Of a stretch of 64,000 nucleotides of DNA, positions 19,051 to 29,612 are shown piece by piece (position 1 is the stretch's first letter; every line of letters starts with the position of its first letter). The translations under genes and the position numbers were made by a program. Origin of the DNA: Streptomyces sp. QL37 (lineage in GTDB: Bacteria > Actinomycetota > Actinomycetes > Streptomycetales > Streptomycetaceae); the NCBI RefSeq assembly GCF_002941025.1, contig NZ_PTJS01000001.1, forward strand, positions 2,108,001-2,172,000. Reading direction: 5' to 3'. The notes under the pieces were generated by a model that was not told the origin of the DNA, ran no database searches, and saw only the letters and a program-made list of their open reading frames with translations.

Positions 19051-19640
19051 TTCCCTGCTTACGCGACGGAAAGTCACTGAAACCTCCCTGGGACAGACGT
19101 GAAAGTCCCTGATAAGTTCCTGGGATGTCCCTGCTCCACCTCGTTCTCGGAGGGATGTCGGGATGGATACCGAGCTCGAACCGCGGACTACTTGCCGGCG
19201 CGGACCAGTGCGATGGCGCGGGCCCGGAACTCGGGAGGGTAGGGAGGAGGCATGGCTACCAGCCTTAAGGGGGCCGCCAGTTAGCCACCGCAACTGGGCC
19301 CCAGGACATGAGACAGGTCAAGATGTCACACGATCGTGCGGCAGACCCGACTACCTTCCTCCCCCTGACGGCCACTCCAAAGCGCTCTGCTCGTCCCCGC
19401 CCGGCGGGCGAGGTTTCGCGGCGACCATCGAGCCGCCTCTGGGCGAGCCATCGGCACATCGACCCTCTGCGGGGCTCTGGCCTCCGAAGTTCCACTTCGC
19501 GCTCCAGGCGCTCCCCCCAGGGCCGAAGGTGAGCCCAGTATCCATGCAGCCGAACGCGAAGAAGAAGCGTGGCACAGATACAGATCCGCAGGCGATCGGG
19601 CACATACGCCCGATCGCCTCCTTCTACGCTCCGGTCCCCG
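19051..19640. other. Intergenic stretch with scattered CTGGGA-type arm repeats
   Basis: No supported gene between the hairpin and the convergent type ISP gene. At 19088-19130 there are copies of CTGGGA(C/T) and an AAAGTCCCTG in opposite orientation, resembling the arm repeats near the att copies at 50.07 and 52.6-52.8 kb. This may be a further relic attachment region. Confidence 0.35.
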
Positions 19641-22600
19641 CTAGTGATCCTGGCCGGTAGAGCGGGGGATCACCGGCTTCTTCTCTGCTGAGGGTGGAAC
19701 GGGCAGTACGCCCAGCGTGGTGAGGTCATCGACACTGATCAGACTCCCCTCATCTACAGCAGCGAGTAGCCGTTCCTGCTCGGGTTCGATTGCAACCAGG
19801 GAGCCAAGGACATTCAGAAGGCTCAATAGCTCCGTGGTGTACTCCGGAGGCCAAGTCTCTGGGTTGCGGTCGTTCAGTGGAGTCTGGCACTCCACATCAG
19901 GTTCGCGCTTGCGGAAATCGAACCACTTCTCAGCGACCCGCACACCACCGATCCGGTAGTCCCAAACTTCCGGTGAAACTGGCGCAATGGTGCCGGAGCC
20001 CACGGTGAGTGTGTGGGTGGTTTCGTCATACTCGATGGTGTCGGGCATGCCGTGCGGGGTTTCGCCGATAGGGGCGGTGCACAGGGGGCGGATACCGTCA
20101 GGAAGTCTTGGAGTTTGCTGGGGGCGCCCGGCTTCCGGATTGCTGTAGCGCTCACCGTAAGTGTGCAGCCACAGGACTCTGCGACCGATCTCGGTGACCT
20201 GTTGCCAGAGCTCGGGGCTCCGGGTGAGGGGGACGCGGACTCCACCTGCGGTGCGTTCTTCCTTGTAACGCTCACTGTACCCAGCGTGGCCTGCGATACC
20301 TGCGATGTACGCGAAGAGGTCTTCGGCGGTGATAGGAACTCCGATGGCCTGCTCCACAGCCGGCAAGAGACCCGGTGTCACGTTGGCCTGAAGGCCATGG
20401 GGATCCCGGTGGAGAGGGATTATGCGCCCAGCCTGAGTACCCTTGAAGTGGTGGTTGTCGGGAATGAGTGCGGTGAACCCCACTGCCGGCCCGGGACGGC
20501 CAGGTTCTGTGTGCAACTCTGAAAGATAGACCTGGGCGGGCCCCTGGACGAACCAGAGGGGCGGTCGGGGGCGGTCGATGACTCTGCGGTCGGCGATGAG
20601 CCACTGCCGGTCGAAGGTCATTCTTCCGTAGCGGATGAGCTTCGGAGACTGGTCGGTCTCTTCGGACAACGGGAGCAGCGAACCGGGCTCGTGTCCCGGT
20701 AGCGGTGGCTCGGCCTTTTCAGGGGTTCGGTCGTCCGTTGCCTTCATCAAGGCGGCCTTGTGGTTCTTCGGGGCCTTGATGAGTCGCTTCCAACGATCGA
20801 TGAGTACGTCCTGGATAGGAGCGACCGGCCAAGTCCGGTTGTTCTTGTTACCCGAAGTGGTCCAGGGCAAGAGCAAGTTCAGAGTGGGCATGCCCTCCCA
20901 AGCCACTCCGGCACCAGGTTGGAACGGGGCCTGCCACTCAGAAATGCAATCCTGCCACTCGGCTCCATCCTGGTGACCGTCGATGCCGAGGCTCTCCAGC
21001 CAGGTGAATTTTTCCTCGCGTCGCCCCGGAGGGACGTCGAGCCGACGGATGTGCGCTGGCGTGTCCGGGTTAGGGTCTCCATGGCGGACGAAAACACCAA
21101 TGCACACCTCCTCTTGCATCGCCTGGAAGATCCGCGTGCTGGCGTTGGACTGTCGGCCTTCGGGAGACAGACCAATGATCCAGCCTTCATCGGCGGCCTT
21201 GCGTAGGTAACTGCGCATACCCGCTGTACCTTGACTATCCAGGTATCCAGCGTTGGTGATGAACGCGACTATTCCAGCCGGCTGTTTGTGAGCCCCATCA
21301 TGCGGGCTCTCGGCAATGGCTTTCCAAGCCGCCCATGCCCAGAAGTAGATGTAGAGGTTGTGCAGGACGTAGTCGCGACGGCGCGACCCAACGGCGCGGA
21401 ACTGGTCGAGAATGGGCCCGGAGCCGACCTCATTTCCCTCGACCACCCAGCGCCCTAGACCGGCCCGTTTGGCTCCTGCGCGGTAGGGAGGGTTGCCAAT
21501 GACGACCATTACATTCTCTGTTGTCTTGACCTTGTTGGCAAGCCGACGGTGCTTGGCAATGGCCTCGTAGTGGAAGCCAAGACGCACTTCGAGAGAAGGG
21601 TCGTCCAGTGTGTCGGTGACATGCAGGCGGACTGCGTTGTCAGCGATTCCGACTTCATGAGCTTTGAAGGCATGGCTGATGCGCAGTTCGGCCACGGCGT
21701 ATGGACCGGTCTGTTTCTCGAAACCGATGAGGCGATCGGCAAGTTTGCGCAGCTTGGACGGTTTGATACCCGATCCATATTCACTTTCCACGTCCTTGGC
21801 AACGCGGTCGATGATGTTGATCAGGAATGTGCCGGTACCAGTGGCGGGGTCGACGACTGTCACTTCGTCGCTTGCGAACCCCTCGCTCTGCCCTAGTCGG
21901 CTGCGTAGTACAGCGTCGGTGAATCCCACCATGAAGCGCACCACTTCGCTGGGAGTGTAGTAGATACCGGTCTTCTGCCGCAGTTTCGAGTCGTAGGCGC
22001 CCAGGAACCCCTCATAGAAGTGGAGGTAGGCGTCACCGGTCTCGTCCTCGAACAGAGCGGGGTCGACAGCGGAAATCACTTGCACAAGCACTCCGACGAC
22101 ACCGCGCAGGTCGTCAAGAGCGTCGTCGGTGAGGACTGCCAAGGCTTTACCCATGAGAGCGTGGCGCTTGCCCAGCTTTCGCGCGACATCAGGAAGCGGC
22201 TGGGTTTTCAGATCGATGCCCTCGATCTGTGCAAGGAGCAGTGCGAAAGTGACTGTCTGGGCGTACTGGTCGGCGAATGACTCCGGCGTAGCGTCAGGAA
22301 AGAGTAGGTTCTTCCAGTCATCGGCAACGATAGTGAAGGCGCGCTGCGCTTCCTCTTCAGCTTCGCGAGTTAGTTGCTCTGCCACCTCGTCGCGCAGCAA
22401 GCGGCTGAGGCCGGCGATGCGTTTGACCAAGTCGCTAAGACTGGCCGGTTGCTGGGGTGCCCAGCTGAGAAACATGGCGAGGAGCTGTGCGAATTGCTCA
22501 TCGGCAGGGACCACGTTGCCCTCACGCAGGTCACCTGTGAGCAATGCGGTCTTGCCAATCTGTTGTCCCTCGCGAAACAGCGCCCACTGCTCCCCGTCGG

Positions 22601-22970
22601 TGTACAGGAGGTTCGGCAAGACGCGGATCTTTTCCCATTGCCGACGATCATGACTCTTTGCCTGCCACGCGGTGGGGTCAACACCCTTGCCCGGCCTCTT
22701 GAGTTCAACGTGACCGATGATCTTGCTGCCGACCCCTATGGCGAAGTCGGGGCGCGCGCTGAGTTGCTTGATGCTGGTCTGACCGTAGGCAACTGCGCTG
22801 ATGTTCTGGCGCTTGGCCATCCCGCGCAACAGGCCCTCCACTGGGGAGGTCAGGGCTTCCTCCTCGCCGCCGGGGCCGTTGAGCTTTGCGGCGACTTCCT
22901 TACCGAATGCCGAGATCAAGCCGTTGACTGATTCGTGCTGTTCCTCATGGGCAGCGCCCTCGCCTGACAC
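19641..22970 (-). CDS. Type ISP/IIG-like restriction-modification protein (nuclease-methyltransferase-specificity, no helicase)
   Basis: An 1109-aa single-chain R-M-like protein. An N-terminal PD-(D/E)xK-type nuclease motif is visible (Asp75 of RPDF and Glu89-Leu-Lys91 of HVELK). The N6-adenine methyltransferase follows, with [10 protein letters not shown] (~335-344), motif [10 protein letters not shown] (374-382) and motif IV NPPY (493-496). The last ~450 residues resemble the type ISP C-terminal specificity domain. The SF2 helicase of true type ISP enzymes is missing, so cleavage would be IIG-like without translocation. Start: GTG at 22970 with a G-rich ribosome site. It lies 190 bases behind the larger type ISP gene, with a terminator-like hairpin between. 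No separate specificity or restriction gene is needed. Confidence 0.85.
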   Translation of the reverse strand: MSGEGAAHEEQHESVNGLISAFGKEVAAKLNGPGGEEEALTSPVEGLLRGMAKRQNISAVAYGQTSIKQLSARPDFAIGVGSKIIGHVELKRPGKGVDPTAWQAKSHDRRQWEKIRVLPNLLYTDGEQWALFREGQQIGKTALLTGDLREGNVVPADEQFAQLLAMFLSWAPQQPASLSDLVKRIAGLSRLLRDEVAEQLTREAEEEAQRAFTIVADDWKNLLFPDATPESFADQYAQTVTFALLLAQIEGIDLKTQPLPDVARKLGKRHALMGKALAVLTDDALDDLRGVVGVLVQVISAVDPALFEDETGDAYLHFYEGFLGAYDSKLRQKTGIYYTPSEVVRFMVGFTDAVLRSRLGQSEGFASDEVTVVDPATGTGTFLINIIDRVAKDVESEYGSGIKPSKLRKLADRLIGFEKQTGPYAVAELRISHAFKAHEVGIADNAVRLHVTDTLDDPSLEVRLGFHYEAIAKHRRLANKVKTTENVMVVIGNPPYRAGAKRAGLGRWVVEGNEVGSGPILDQFRAVGSRRRDYVLHNLYIYFWAWAAWKAIAESPHDGAHKQPAGIVAFITNAGYLDSQGTAGMRSYLRKAADEGWIIGLSPEGRQSNASTRIFQAMQEEVCIGVFVRHGDPNPDTPAHIRRLDVPPGRREEKFTWLESLGIDGHQDGAEWQDCISEWQAPFQPGAGVAWEGMPTLNLLLPWTTSGNKNNRTWPVAPIQDVLIDRWKRLIKAPKNHKAALMKATDDRTPEKAEPPLPGHEPGSLLPLSEETDQSPKLIRYGRMTFDRQWLIADRRVIDRPRPPLWFVQGPAQVYLSELHTEPGRPGPAVGFTALIPDNHHFKGTQAGRIIPLHRDPHGLQANVTPGLLPAVEQAIGVPITAEDLFAYIAGIAGHAGYSERYKEERTAGGVRVPLTRSPELWQQVTEIGRRVLWLHTYGERYSNPEAGRPQQTPRLPDGIRPLCTAPIGETPHGMPDTIEYDETTHTLTVGSGTIAPVSPEVWDYRIGGVRVAEKWFDFRKREPDVECQTPLNDRNPETWPPEYTTELLSLLNVLGSLVAIEPEQERLLAAVDEGSLISVDDLTTLGVLPVPPSAEKKPVIPRSTGQDH

Positions 22971-23082
22971 ATTCCCCCCCTAGCAAGTCCACTCAGTTGA
23001 GCAAAGATCATATGCGCGTGGTGGCTAGCTCGCGCGGCGTTGCAGCAGTAGGTCTCGATGGGTCTGCCGTCTGCTCGGCCAG

Positions 23083-23106
23083 CGGACCTGCCCTCGGGCA
23101 GGTCCG
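23083..23106 (-). terminator. Hairpin between the two type ISP genes
   Basis: Perfect 11-bp arms (CGGACCTGCCC with its complement) and a 2-base loop, 55 bases beyond the stop of the upstream gene. It suggests that the two enzymes are transcribed separately or with attenuation. Confidence 0.6.
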
Positions 23107-23160
23107 GACTACTCGCCGCCATCCGTGAACGTGCGAGATGGTCCGGAGCCAGGTTGATGC

Positions 23161-26100
23161 CTACTCCAGGATGTCCAGTGGGGGGAGAGCCTCCACGATC
23201 TTCACCGTCTCTAGGCTGACGGTCACGATCCGCTTGAGGAGGTCGATGATGTAGCGCGGATCATCGGACCAGTCGTTGGGGTCGTTGACGATGCCGCTCT
23301 GCTTGTCGGTCTTGACGTAATAGCGGTCAATGATCCACTCAATCGCGGAACGCGCGCCGAGCTGGTACCGGTACGCCTCCTCCGGGATGTTGGAGAGGGT
23401 CACGCGACTGTTGTAGATGATCGTGGTTTTGTCCTTATCCCCCTTCCTGGAGAGGAACTTCAGTTTGGCGGCCACGCGATACAGTTCGGACGGGGGTGTG
23501 TCCTTGGCGCCGGTAAAGTCTTCTACGATTCCGGCGTACGGCTCGGCGGACTCGTAATTGATGTGCAGGTCTGCGAGTTTACGGCCGGCGTCGGCGAAGC
23601 CGCTGAAGTCCTGAGCCTTGGGGATACGCGGCAGGGACTTCTTCAGGTCGGCGGCGAACTGCTCACGGTACTGCGGGGAGTGCAGGAGACCGTAGACGTA
23701 GTAGAAGATGTCGCCCTTGGTGATGGATTCGTCGTTATACGTCTTGCGATAGTCGAAAAGAGCGGCATCACTGATGTTATCGACGCGTTCGTAACCGTCG
23801 CCCTCGGTAGCGGAGAATAGATCGTCGCCAGCACCGAGCTGACGGTACGAGTAGCGGGGAAAGAACTGACCTCCGCTTCCCGCTCCCGTTACGTGCAGGT
23901 CCGGCAGCGAGTCGGTCATGAGCACGGAGAACGGCACGGCAGAACTGTTCCCTACGTTGTAAATGCCGAGGTTCTCGTGCTCGGGTGTCGGGAAGATCTG
24001 CGGAAGCTGGTAGGACCGCTGATTAAGGCGCTGGTCGAAGTACGCCCACTGCTTTGTGAACGGACGGTAGGTGCTGCCACAGACGGAGTCCCTATCAAAG
24101 GCGTAGACGACACCCTTTCTGATCCGGTCCTTGTCCGACTCGTTCCAGCTAATCTTCTTGGGGTCCAAGTCGATGAACTTCGACACGTCCGCCGCTGTTG
24201 CAGCGGCGATCTTAGCGGCCTTGCAGTACTCCGCGAACCCTTCCATCTGGCTGTTGTAAAAGTCGATCATTGATCGAGCGTTCGCCGAGAGTTTCCGTTT
24301 GGAGAAGTTGAAGAGCCAGGCGTCACGTCCGGTCTTCAGGCCGCTGGAGTGCAGTGTGAACACAGCTTCGGACTGGGGAGCCTTTCCCTTCTCCCCGATG
24401 GCCCGGAACGCCCCAAACTGCTGGTCGCGCTGGTTGATCCAGTCCCCTTCGGCGCTGGGAACTATCTGCTCCCACTCGACTGTGCTGAGGTCCTGGCTAG
24501 CGACGATGGCGAGTTTCCGCTCTCGGTTGAGGTAGTCGCCAATGTCCCGGTAGTGGAGCTCGCAGTCCGTTCCTGCCGCGTCACCGCTCTTGATCAAGAG
24601 GAGGATGGCAACGGTGTTGCGGCTGCCGGAGCCGAAGATCTTGCCGCCTTCCTTCTGGGACAGTTCACCGGCAGTGCGCTGATTGCCACGAAGGTTGTAG
24701 CAGTAGATCGCATCGAACTCCTCGACGAGCGACTTGCGCAGGCCGTCCGCCGTGTTGCCGTCAATGTAGCCGCCGTTAGAAACGAAGCAGACGACGCCCT
24801 CATCCTTGATACGGTCTGAGGCCCAGCGGATGGCGCGGATATAGGAGTCGTAGAGGGAATTCTTGTTTGATGCAGTCGACTTGGCAGCGTACGTCGTGCG
24901 GACGTGCTCGTCCAGCGCCTCGTACTTGAGGTTCTGGTTATCGTCGTTCTGGCTGTCCTGCCCGACGGAATAGGGAGGATTACCGATGATGACTCGGATG
25001 TCCTGTGCCTGCTGCTTTTTGACCCGCTCGCTGTTACCTTCGAGCCCGCTGAACAGATTTTCCGCGTTGTCCTCGGCAAGCTGGAATGTGTCGGTGAGGA
25101 CGATACCCTCGAACGGGATATACTCATCGCCTTCACACTGATCGTGGAATGCGGCCTCGATGTTGACTGCGGCAATGTAGTACGCCAGGAGCACAATCTC
25201 GTTGGCGTGGAGTTCGCCGACGTACTTCCGGAGCAAGTCTTCCGGCTTGATGAGCCCGGACTGCAGGAGGCGCACGACGAAGGTTCCCGTGCCCGTGAAG
25301 GGGTCGATGATGTGGACGCCTTCATCGGACAGGGAAAGGCCGAGGTGCTTGCCCAGGGCTTGGTTCGTCGCCCGGAGGATGAAGTCCACGACTTCTACAG
25401 GGGTGTAGACGATGCCGAGCGCGGCGGCTGTCTTGGGCAGGGCGGTCTTGAAGAACTTCTCGTATAGCTCGGTGATGACGCGTTGACGGCCCTCGTGATT
25501 GTCGATGCCCTCGGCGCGTACGCGTACGGATTCGTAGAAGCTCTCGAGCTTCTTGGCCTCGTCCCCGATCGCCTGGTCTTCGAGGGTGTCTAGCACGCGC
25601 TGCATGGCGCGGGCGACGGGGTTGTGCTCCGAGAACGCGTAATCCTTGAACAGTGCGTCGAAGACGGGCTTCGTGATGAGGTGCTGGGCGAGCATGTCGA
25701 TGGCATCGTCTTCGCTGACACCGGGATTTATGTTCGCGCGCAGCTCCTCGACGAACGTCTCGAACGCCTTCTTCTTCTGCGGAAGCTTCAGGGACACCCT
25801 GATGCGGGCGACGTGTTTCTCGGCGATCTGTGCAATGTCCTTGGCCCAGTCCTCCCAGTAGTGCCGCTCGCCAACCTTGTTGACGATCCTGGCGTAGATC
25901 GCCTCACGCCAGTCCTCAACACCGAAGGCGCTTTGCACCCAGCGGGCCGCAGCTGCATCGCCCTGCGCATGTCCGGTGCCGTCACTGAGGGAATCGGTCT
26001 CCGGACCAGCATGGCCAACCATGATGTTGTCGGGACGCTTCTTGTTCAGTTCCAGCTGGTTGACGGTCGCGTTGAAGCGGTCGTCGTGGGCGCGGAGCGC

Positions 26101-28005
26101 GTTGAGGACCTGCCAGACGGTCTTGAACCGCTGATTATCGGAGAGGGCTTTGTCGGGGGCCATGCCTGCGGGAATTCCGACAGGCAGGATGATGTAGCCG
26201 TAGCTCTTACCCTCGGCCAGGCGCATGACGCGTCCAACGGACTGGACGACGTCCACCACGGAGTTTCGGGGGTGGAGGAAGAGCACGGCGTCTAGATCGG
26301 GGACGTCGACGCCTTCTGAGAGGCAACGGGCGTTTGAGAGGATCCGGGCCTTGTTCTCGCCGGGGTCCTGCTTGAGCCAGTTCAGCAGGACGTTGCGGCG
26401 CAGGGTGTTGTAGGTGCCGTCGACATGCTGGATCTCGCATTGCAGAATATTGTCGTCGGTGCCGTCGTAGGCGTCGACGACGTCGGCGAATAGTTCAGTG
26501 ATTTTCTTCGAGTCGGCGATGTTCTTAGCGAAGGCCACAGCCCGTTTCATCGGCGCCTCGCCCGCTTTGAATCCACTTCCGTCGGCGAAGGTACCGGTGC
26601 GCTTGGCCAAGCCATTCCAGCAACCGATGATCTTCACGGCGTCGTCGAGATTCGACAGTTCGCTGTTCTGGTCGGCGAGTTGCTGCTGCAGTGATTCGGC
26701 GGCGTACTGCTCATCGACGGTGAGGATCAACACCTTGTAGTCGGTAAGCAGGCCCTGCTGGACGGCCTTGCCGAAGCCGAGGCGGTGGAATTCCGGTCCG
26801 AAGAGAGCCTCGTCGTCCATGGAGGCCAGAGCGACCTCTTGCTGCTTGGCGTCGGTCTTGGTGTCATCGCTGAAGATGCGCGGGGTCGCCGTCATGTATA
26901 GGCGGCGGGCTGCCTTGACGTAGTCGTTGTTGTGGACCTTCACGAAGCTGGACTCGTCCTGCGGGGTGAGCGAAACCCCGGTGGTGCGGTGCGCCTCATC
27001 ACACAAGATCAGGTCGAACTCGCCCATACCAGCCTGCTGCGCCTGGGACACCGTAGCGATCGACTGGTAGGTGGAGAAGATTACGGTGAGGCCAGGGCCG
27101 GCCTCCACGCTTTCCATCTGCTCGATGAGCTTTGCAGGGTTGGTGGTGGCGGGAAACGCAAGATCGTAGGTAGCCATGTCCTGCAGGTCGCCACTCGTGG
27201 CGGCCTGCTTACTGACTTTTGTGTCAGAACAGACTGCGAAGCTTTTCATCGGGACCTGCGCCTGCGCGGTCCACTCGCGCAGAGTCTGCGAAAGCAGGGC
27301 GATGGAAGGCACCAAGAACAGGATGCGAGTGTGTCCGCCCTCGCCACGCTCGGCTCGCTCCCTCTGTAGCCGCTCCACGATCTGCAAGCCGGTGAAGGTC
27401 TTACCCGTGCCGCAGGCCATGATCAGCTTTCCGCGGTCGTGGTCCGCGAAGCCGTCGAAAACCGCGTCGATCGCCTCTCGCTGGTGCGGGCGCGGAGCCT
27501 TCTTATGCTTGAGGCGGAGCTCGAAAGTCTCGCCCGGCTTGGGCCAGACGATGTCCCAGTCAACGGGGCTGTCGTTGATCTCCGCGAGACCGATACGCGT
27601 GACGGGGATCTGCTGGCCTTCAAGGGCTGCTTCGGCGTTGGGGCCCCACTTCTCCGTCGTAGAAATGATCATGCGACGAGTGAAGCTGCCCTTTCCGGAC
27701 GCAGTAAAGAAGGAATCTATATCAACCTTCTGCATCGTGTGCTGCGGCTCGTAGAACTTGCACTGGATGGCACAGAGCCCGCCCGTCTCCCGGTCCTGAG
27801 CCACGAGATCGATGCCGACATCCCGCTTGTCGCTCTCGGCCCCTGGCCAGTCGGACCACATCCATACCTGGCTGAACTGCTGGGTCCACTGCGGATCGGT
27901 TCGCAGGTACTGGACCATGAGCTGTTCGAAGCGGGTACCGCGGTCACGATTCGTGTGGGAGCTGTCGCGGATCATTCTGAGAACGTCGTGCACCGATGTG
28001 GCCAC
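23161..28005 (-). CDS. Type ISP restriction-modification enzyme (nuclease-helicase-methyltransferase-specificity)
   Basis: A 1614-aa single polypeptide of LlaGI/LlaBIII architecture. It has an N-terminal Mrr-like nuclease (Asp66 in VGIDLV, Gln81-Cys-Lys83 in IQCKF), then an SF2 translocase with Walker A MACGTGKT (197-203), DEAH (336-339) and QSVGRVMR (588-595). The gamma-class adenine methyltransferase carries IVYTPVEVVDF, DPFTGTGTF (901-909) and NPPY (1009-1012), and the C-terminal target-recognition domain follows. Such enzymes methylate one strand of an asymmetric site and translocate on unmodified DNA to cut it. The start is the GTG at 28005 (protein VATSVHDVL) behind GGAGAAG; the longer frame upstream lacks a ribosome site. 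All key motifs are intact, so it is probably active. Confidence 0.92.
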   Translation of the reverse strand: MATSVHDVLRMIRDSSHTNRDRGTRFEQLMVQYLRTDPQWTQQFSQVWMWSDWPGAESDKRDVGIDLVAQDRETGGLCAIQCKFYEPQHTMQKVDIDSFFTASGKGSFTRRMIISTTEKWGPNAEAALEGQQIPVTRIGLAEINDSPVDWDIVWPKPGETFELRLKHKKAPRPHQREAIDAVFDGFADHDRGKLIMACGTGKTFTGLQIVERLQRERAERGEGGHTRILFLVPSIALLSQTLREWTAQAQVPMKSFAVCSDTKVSKQAATSGDLQDMATYDLAFPATTNPAKLIEQMESVEAGPGLTVIFSTYQSIATVSQAQQAGMGEFDLILCDEAHRTTGVSLTPQDESSFVKVHNNDYVKAARRLYMTATPRIFSDDTKTDAKQQEVALASMDDEALFGPEFHRLGFGKAVQQGLLTDYKVLILTVDEQYAAESLQQQLADQNSELSNLDDAVKIIGCWNGLAKRTGTFADGSGFKAGEAPMKRAVAFAKNIADSKKITELFADVVDAYDGTDDNILQCEIQHVDGTYNTLRRNVLLNWLKQDPGENKARILSNARCLSEGVDVPDLDAVLFLHPRNSVVDVVQSVGRVMRLAEGKSYGYIILPVGIPAGMAPDKALSDNQRFKTVWQVLNALRAHDDRFNATVNQLELNKKRPDNIMVGHAGPETDSLSDGTGHAQGDAAAARWVQSAFGVEDWREAIYARIVNKVGERHYWEDWAKDIAQIAEKHVARIRVSLKLPQKKKAFETFVEELRANINPGVSEDDAIDMLAQHLITKPVFDALFKDYAFSEHNPVARAMQRVLDTLEDQAIGDEAKKLESFYESVRVRAEGIDNHEGRQRVITELYEKFFKTALPKTAAALGIVYTPVEVVDFILRATNQALGKHLGLSLSDEGVHIIDPFTGTGTFVVRLLQSGLIKPEDLLRKYVGELHANEIVLLAYYIAAVNIEAAFHDQCEGDEYIPFEGIVLTDTFQLAEDNAENLFSGLEGNSERVKKQQAQDIRVIIGNPPYSVGQDSQNDDNQNLKYEALDEHVRTTYAAKSTASNKNSLYDSYIRAIRWASDRIKDEGVVCFVSNGGYIDGNTADGLRKSLVEEFDAIYCYNLRGNQRTAGELSQKEGGKIFGSGSRNTVAILLLIKSGDAAGTDCELHYRDIGDYLNRERKLAIVASQDLSTVEWEQIVPSAEGDWINQRDQQFGAFRAIGEKGKAPQSEAVFTLHSSGLKTGRDAWLFNFSKRKLSANARSMIDFYNSQMEGFAEYCKAAKIAAATAADVSKFIDLDPKKISWNESDKDRIRKGVVYAFDRDSVCGSTYRPFTKQWAYFDQRLNQRSYQLPQIFPTPEHENLGIYNVGNSSAVPFSVLMTDSLPDLHVTGAGSGGQFFPRYSYRQLGAGDDLFSATEGDGYERVDNISDAALFDYRKTYNDESITKGDIFYYVYGLLHSPQYREQFAADLKKSLPRIPKAQDFSGFADAGRKLADLHINYESAEPYAGIVEDFTGAKDTPPSELYRVAAKLKFLSRKGDKDKTTIIYNSRVTLSNIPEEAYRYQLGARSAIEWIIDRYYVKTDKQSGIVNDPNDWSDDPRYIIDLLKRIVTVSLETVKIVEALPPLDILE

Positions 28006-28579
28006 TGTGCGTCGCTTCTCCCTCTTCGTGGACGGGTGGGACCGTGTGCTGGAGTGTCTGAGCCACGCTAAACCAGACCAGTGGCCACCAGGGAATCCCT
28101 CCCGCCGTCCGTTCACACGTGCTCTGAACCGCCCGGGCCAGGTGAAGCATCCTCGGTTGAGCGGCTTAGCTCGCCACTGAGTATTTCAGCTGGCTGCCCT
28201 GCGCACGGCGATCTACGACGCTGGAGCATGCCTGTCGGACTCTGGCCACCCACATCTGGTGGCCTCGTTGGAGGCGGTGACGTGGCCTGCGACACCGCCC
28301 GAGCAGCACTCTTTGGTGTCACGTCGACAGGAAGACGTTACTTACATCGTCTGCGGTGATGAGCGGCCCGCGAGAGGGAGCGAACAGCTTGCCCAGCCAA
28401 CGGTCCTCTTGCGGCAGGGGTGCCTCGATCCTCGTGCGGGCCGCACCGCGTGCTTCGGCGTTGTTGTCACCGCACAGCGCGTCGTACTGGCGGAGCCCGG
28501 CTGCCCAGCACGACGCGCGGAATATCCAGAGCGTTCGTTCGATTGGCCTCCTTGCAGAGATCGCGGGAGGGGGGCGCTG
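28006..28579. other. Divergent intergenic region
   Basis: About 570 bases between the leftward type ISP gene and the rightward DUF5655 gene. The frame of the latter is open through much of it, but without a plausible start or conserved sequence. It must contain both promoters; I see no clear repeat or operator. Confidence 0.4.
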
Positions 28580-29515
28580 GTGGCCGAACTGATGATGTTC
28601 CGGCAGGACGCGGACGGACGGGATGTCGAGCTGGCCGGCTCGACGGTGGCGCTGGAGGTGGAGCTGCAGCGGCGGGTCGAGGCCGGCCTGGAGCAGATGC
28701 TGGGCGTCCGTTTCCTGGCATCGGAGTACCAGACCGGCCCCTGGCACCGGGGGCGGATCGACACCCTGGGGCTCGATGAGAACGGCAGCCCGGTGGTGAT
28801 CGAGTTCAAGAAGGGCTCGGACAGCGGGGTGATGTCCCAGGCGGTCTCCTACCTGTCCTGGCTTGAGTCGGCGCACCACGAGTTCGAGGCGCTCGTGCGG
28901 AAGGTACTGGGGGCGGAGGCAGCTGAGTCCGTCGACTGGCGTCGTCCGCGGATGATCTGCATCGCGGCCGGCTTCTCGCACCACGACCGGGTAGCGGTGC
29001 AGAGGCTGCCTGAGCGGATCGACCTGGTGCGCTACCGGATCTTCGACCGCAACCTTCTGGGGCTGTTGCTCGTCGATTCCGTGACCGGCTTCCCGAGTCC
29101 TGCCTCGTCTCGCCGGGGCCGGGAGCGGGTCACGGCGGTCGACGGCGTACCGACTGCTCCGGCGACTTCCTCGCCGGCCAGCGTCGGGACGGTGCCGGAG
29201 TGCCTGCGGCACTTGCAAGCGGAGCTGGACAAGGCGCTCACGGCATGGAGCGAGGTGGAGGTGGCGTCGTTGCGGCACTACATCGCCTACCGGCGGTTGG
29301 TGAACGTGGCGTCGGTGATCTTCCGTCCGAAGCACGAGGTGATCCTGGTGTACCTCAGACTCGACCCGGACACGGTCGAGCTGGAGGAGGGCTTCACCCG
29401 CGACATGCGCGGTATCGGACACCTCGGGACCGGCGACCTGGAGGTCCGCATCGCCTCGGCAGCCGACTTGGAAAAGGCGGCGCCGCTGATCCGGCGGGCG
29501 TTCGAGGCGGCCTGA
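28580..29515 (+). CDS. DUF91/NucS-like putative nuclease with C-terminal DUF5655
   Basis: A 311-aa protein. Residues ~15-150 form a PD-(D/E)xK-like domain (Asp61 of RIDTLGLDENGSP, Glu75 and Lys77 of VVIEFKK), as in DUF91/NucS relatives. Residues ~200-311 match DUF5655 (ECLRHLQAELDKAL, VIFRPKHEVILVYLRLDP). The family is widespread and uncharacterised; a role in DNA cleavage or repair is inference from the fold. Start: GTG at 28580 behind GGGAGGGGGG, with two ATGs four and five codons later as alternatives. It is divergent from the type ISP gene and convergent with a methyltransferase. Confidence 0.72.
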   Translation: MAELMMFRQDADGRDVELAGSTVALEVELQRRVEAGLEQMLGVRFLASEYQTGPWHRGRIDTLGLDENGSPVVIEFKKGSDSGVMSQAVSYLSWLESAHHEFEALVRKVLGAEAAESVDWRRPRMICIAAGFSHHDRVAVQRLPERIDLVRYRIFDRNLLGLLLVDSVTGFPSPASSRRGRERVTAVDGVPTAPATSSPASVGTVPECLRHLQAELDKALTAWSEVEVASLRHYIAYRRLVNVASVIFRPKHEVILVYLRLDPDTVELEEGFTRDMRGIGHLGTGDLEVRIASAADLEKAAPLIRRAFEAA

Positions 29516-29524
29516 CGTAACAGG

Positions 29525-29568
29525 AGGGGCGACTGGTGCATCGGTTAGTCGATGCACCAGCCGCCCCT
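29525..29568. terminator. Bidirectional hairpin terminator between convergent genes
   Basis: GGGGCG-a-CTGGTGCATCG pairs with CGATGCACCAG-c-CGCCCC around a 6-base loop, starting 10 bases after the DUF5655 gene. It can serve both that gene and the convergent methyltransferase. Confidence 0.75.
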
Positions 29569-29612
29569 TTGGCGTCTGCGGGCCGCCGGCCCGGGCCTCT
29601 CCGCTCTCACTC

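Noticed and set aside
23161..28116. BREX or DISARM system
   Set aside because: The methylase is part of a single-chain type ISP enzyme; no BrxL, PglZ, BrxC, DrmA or DrmB-like genes are present.
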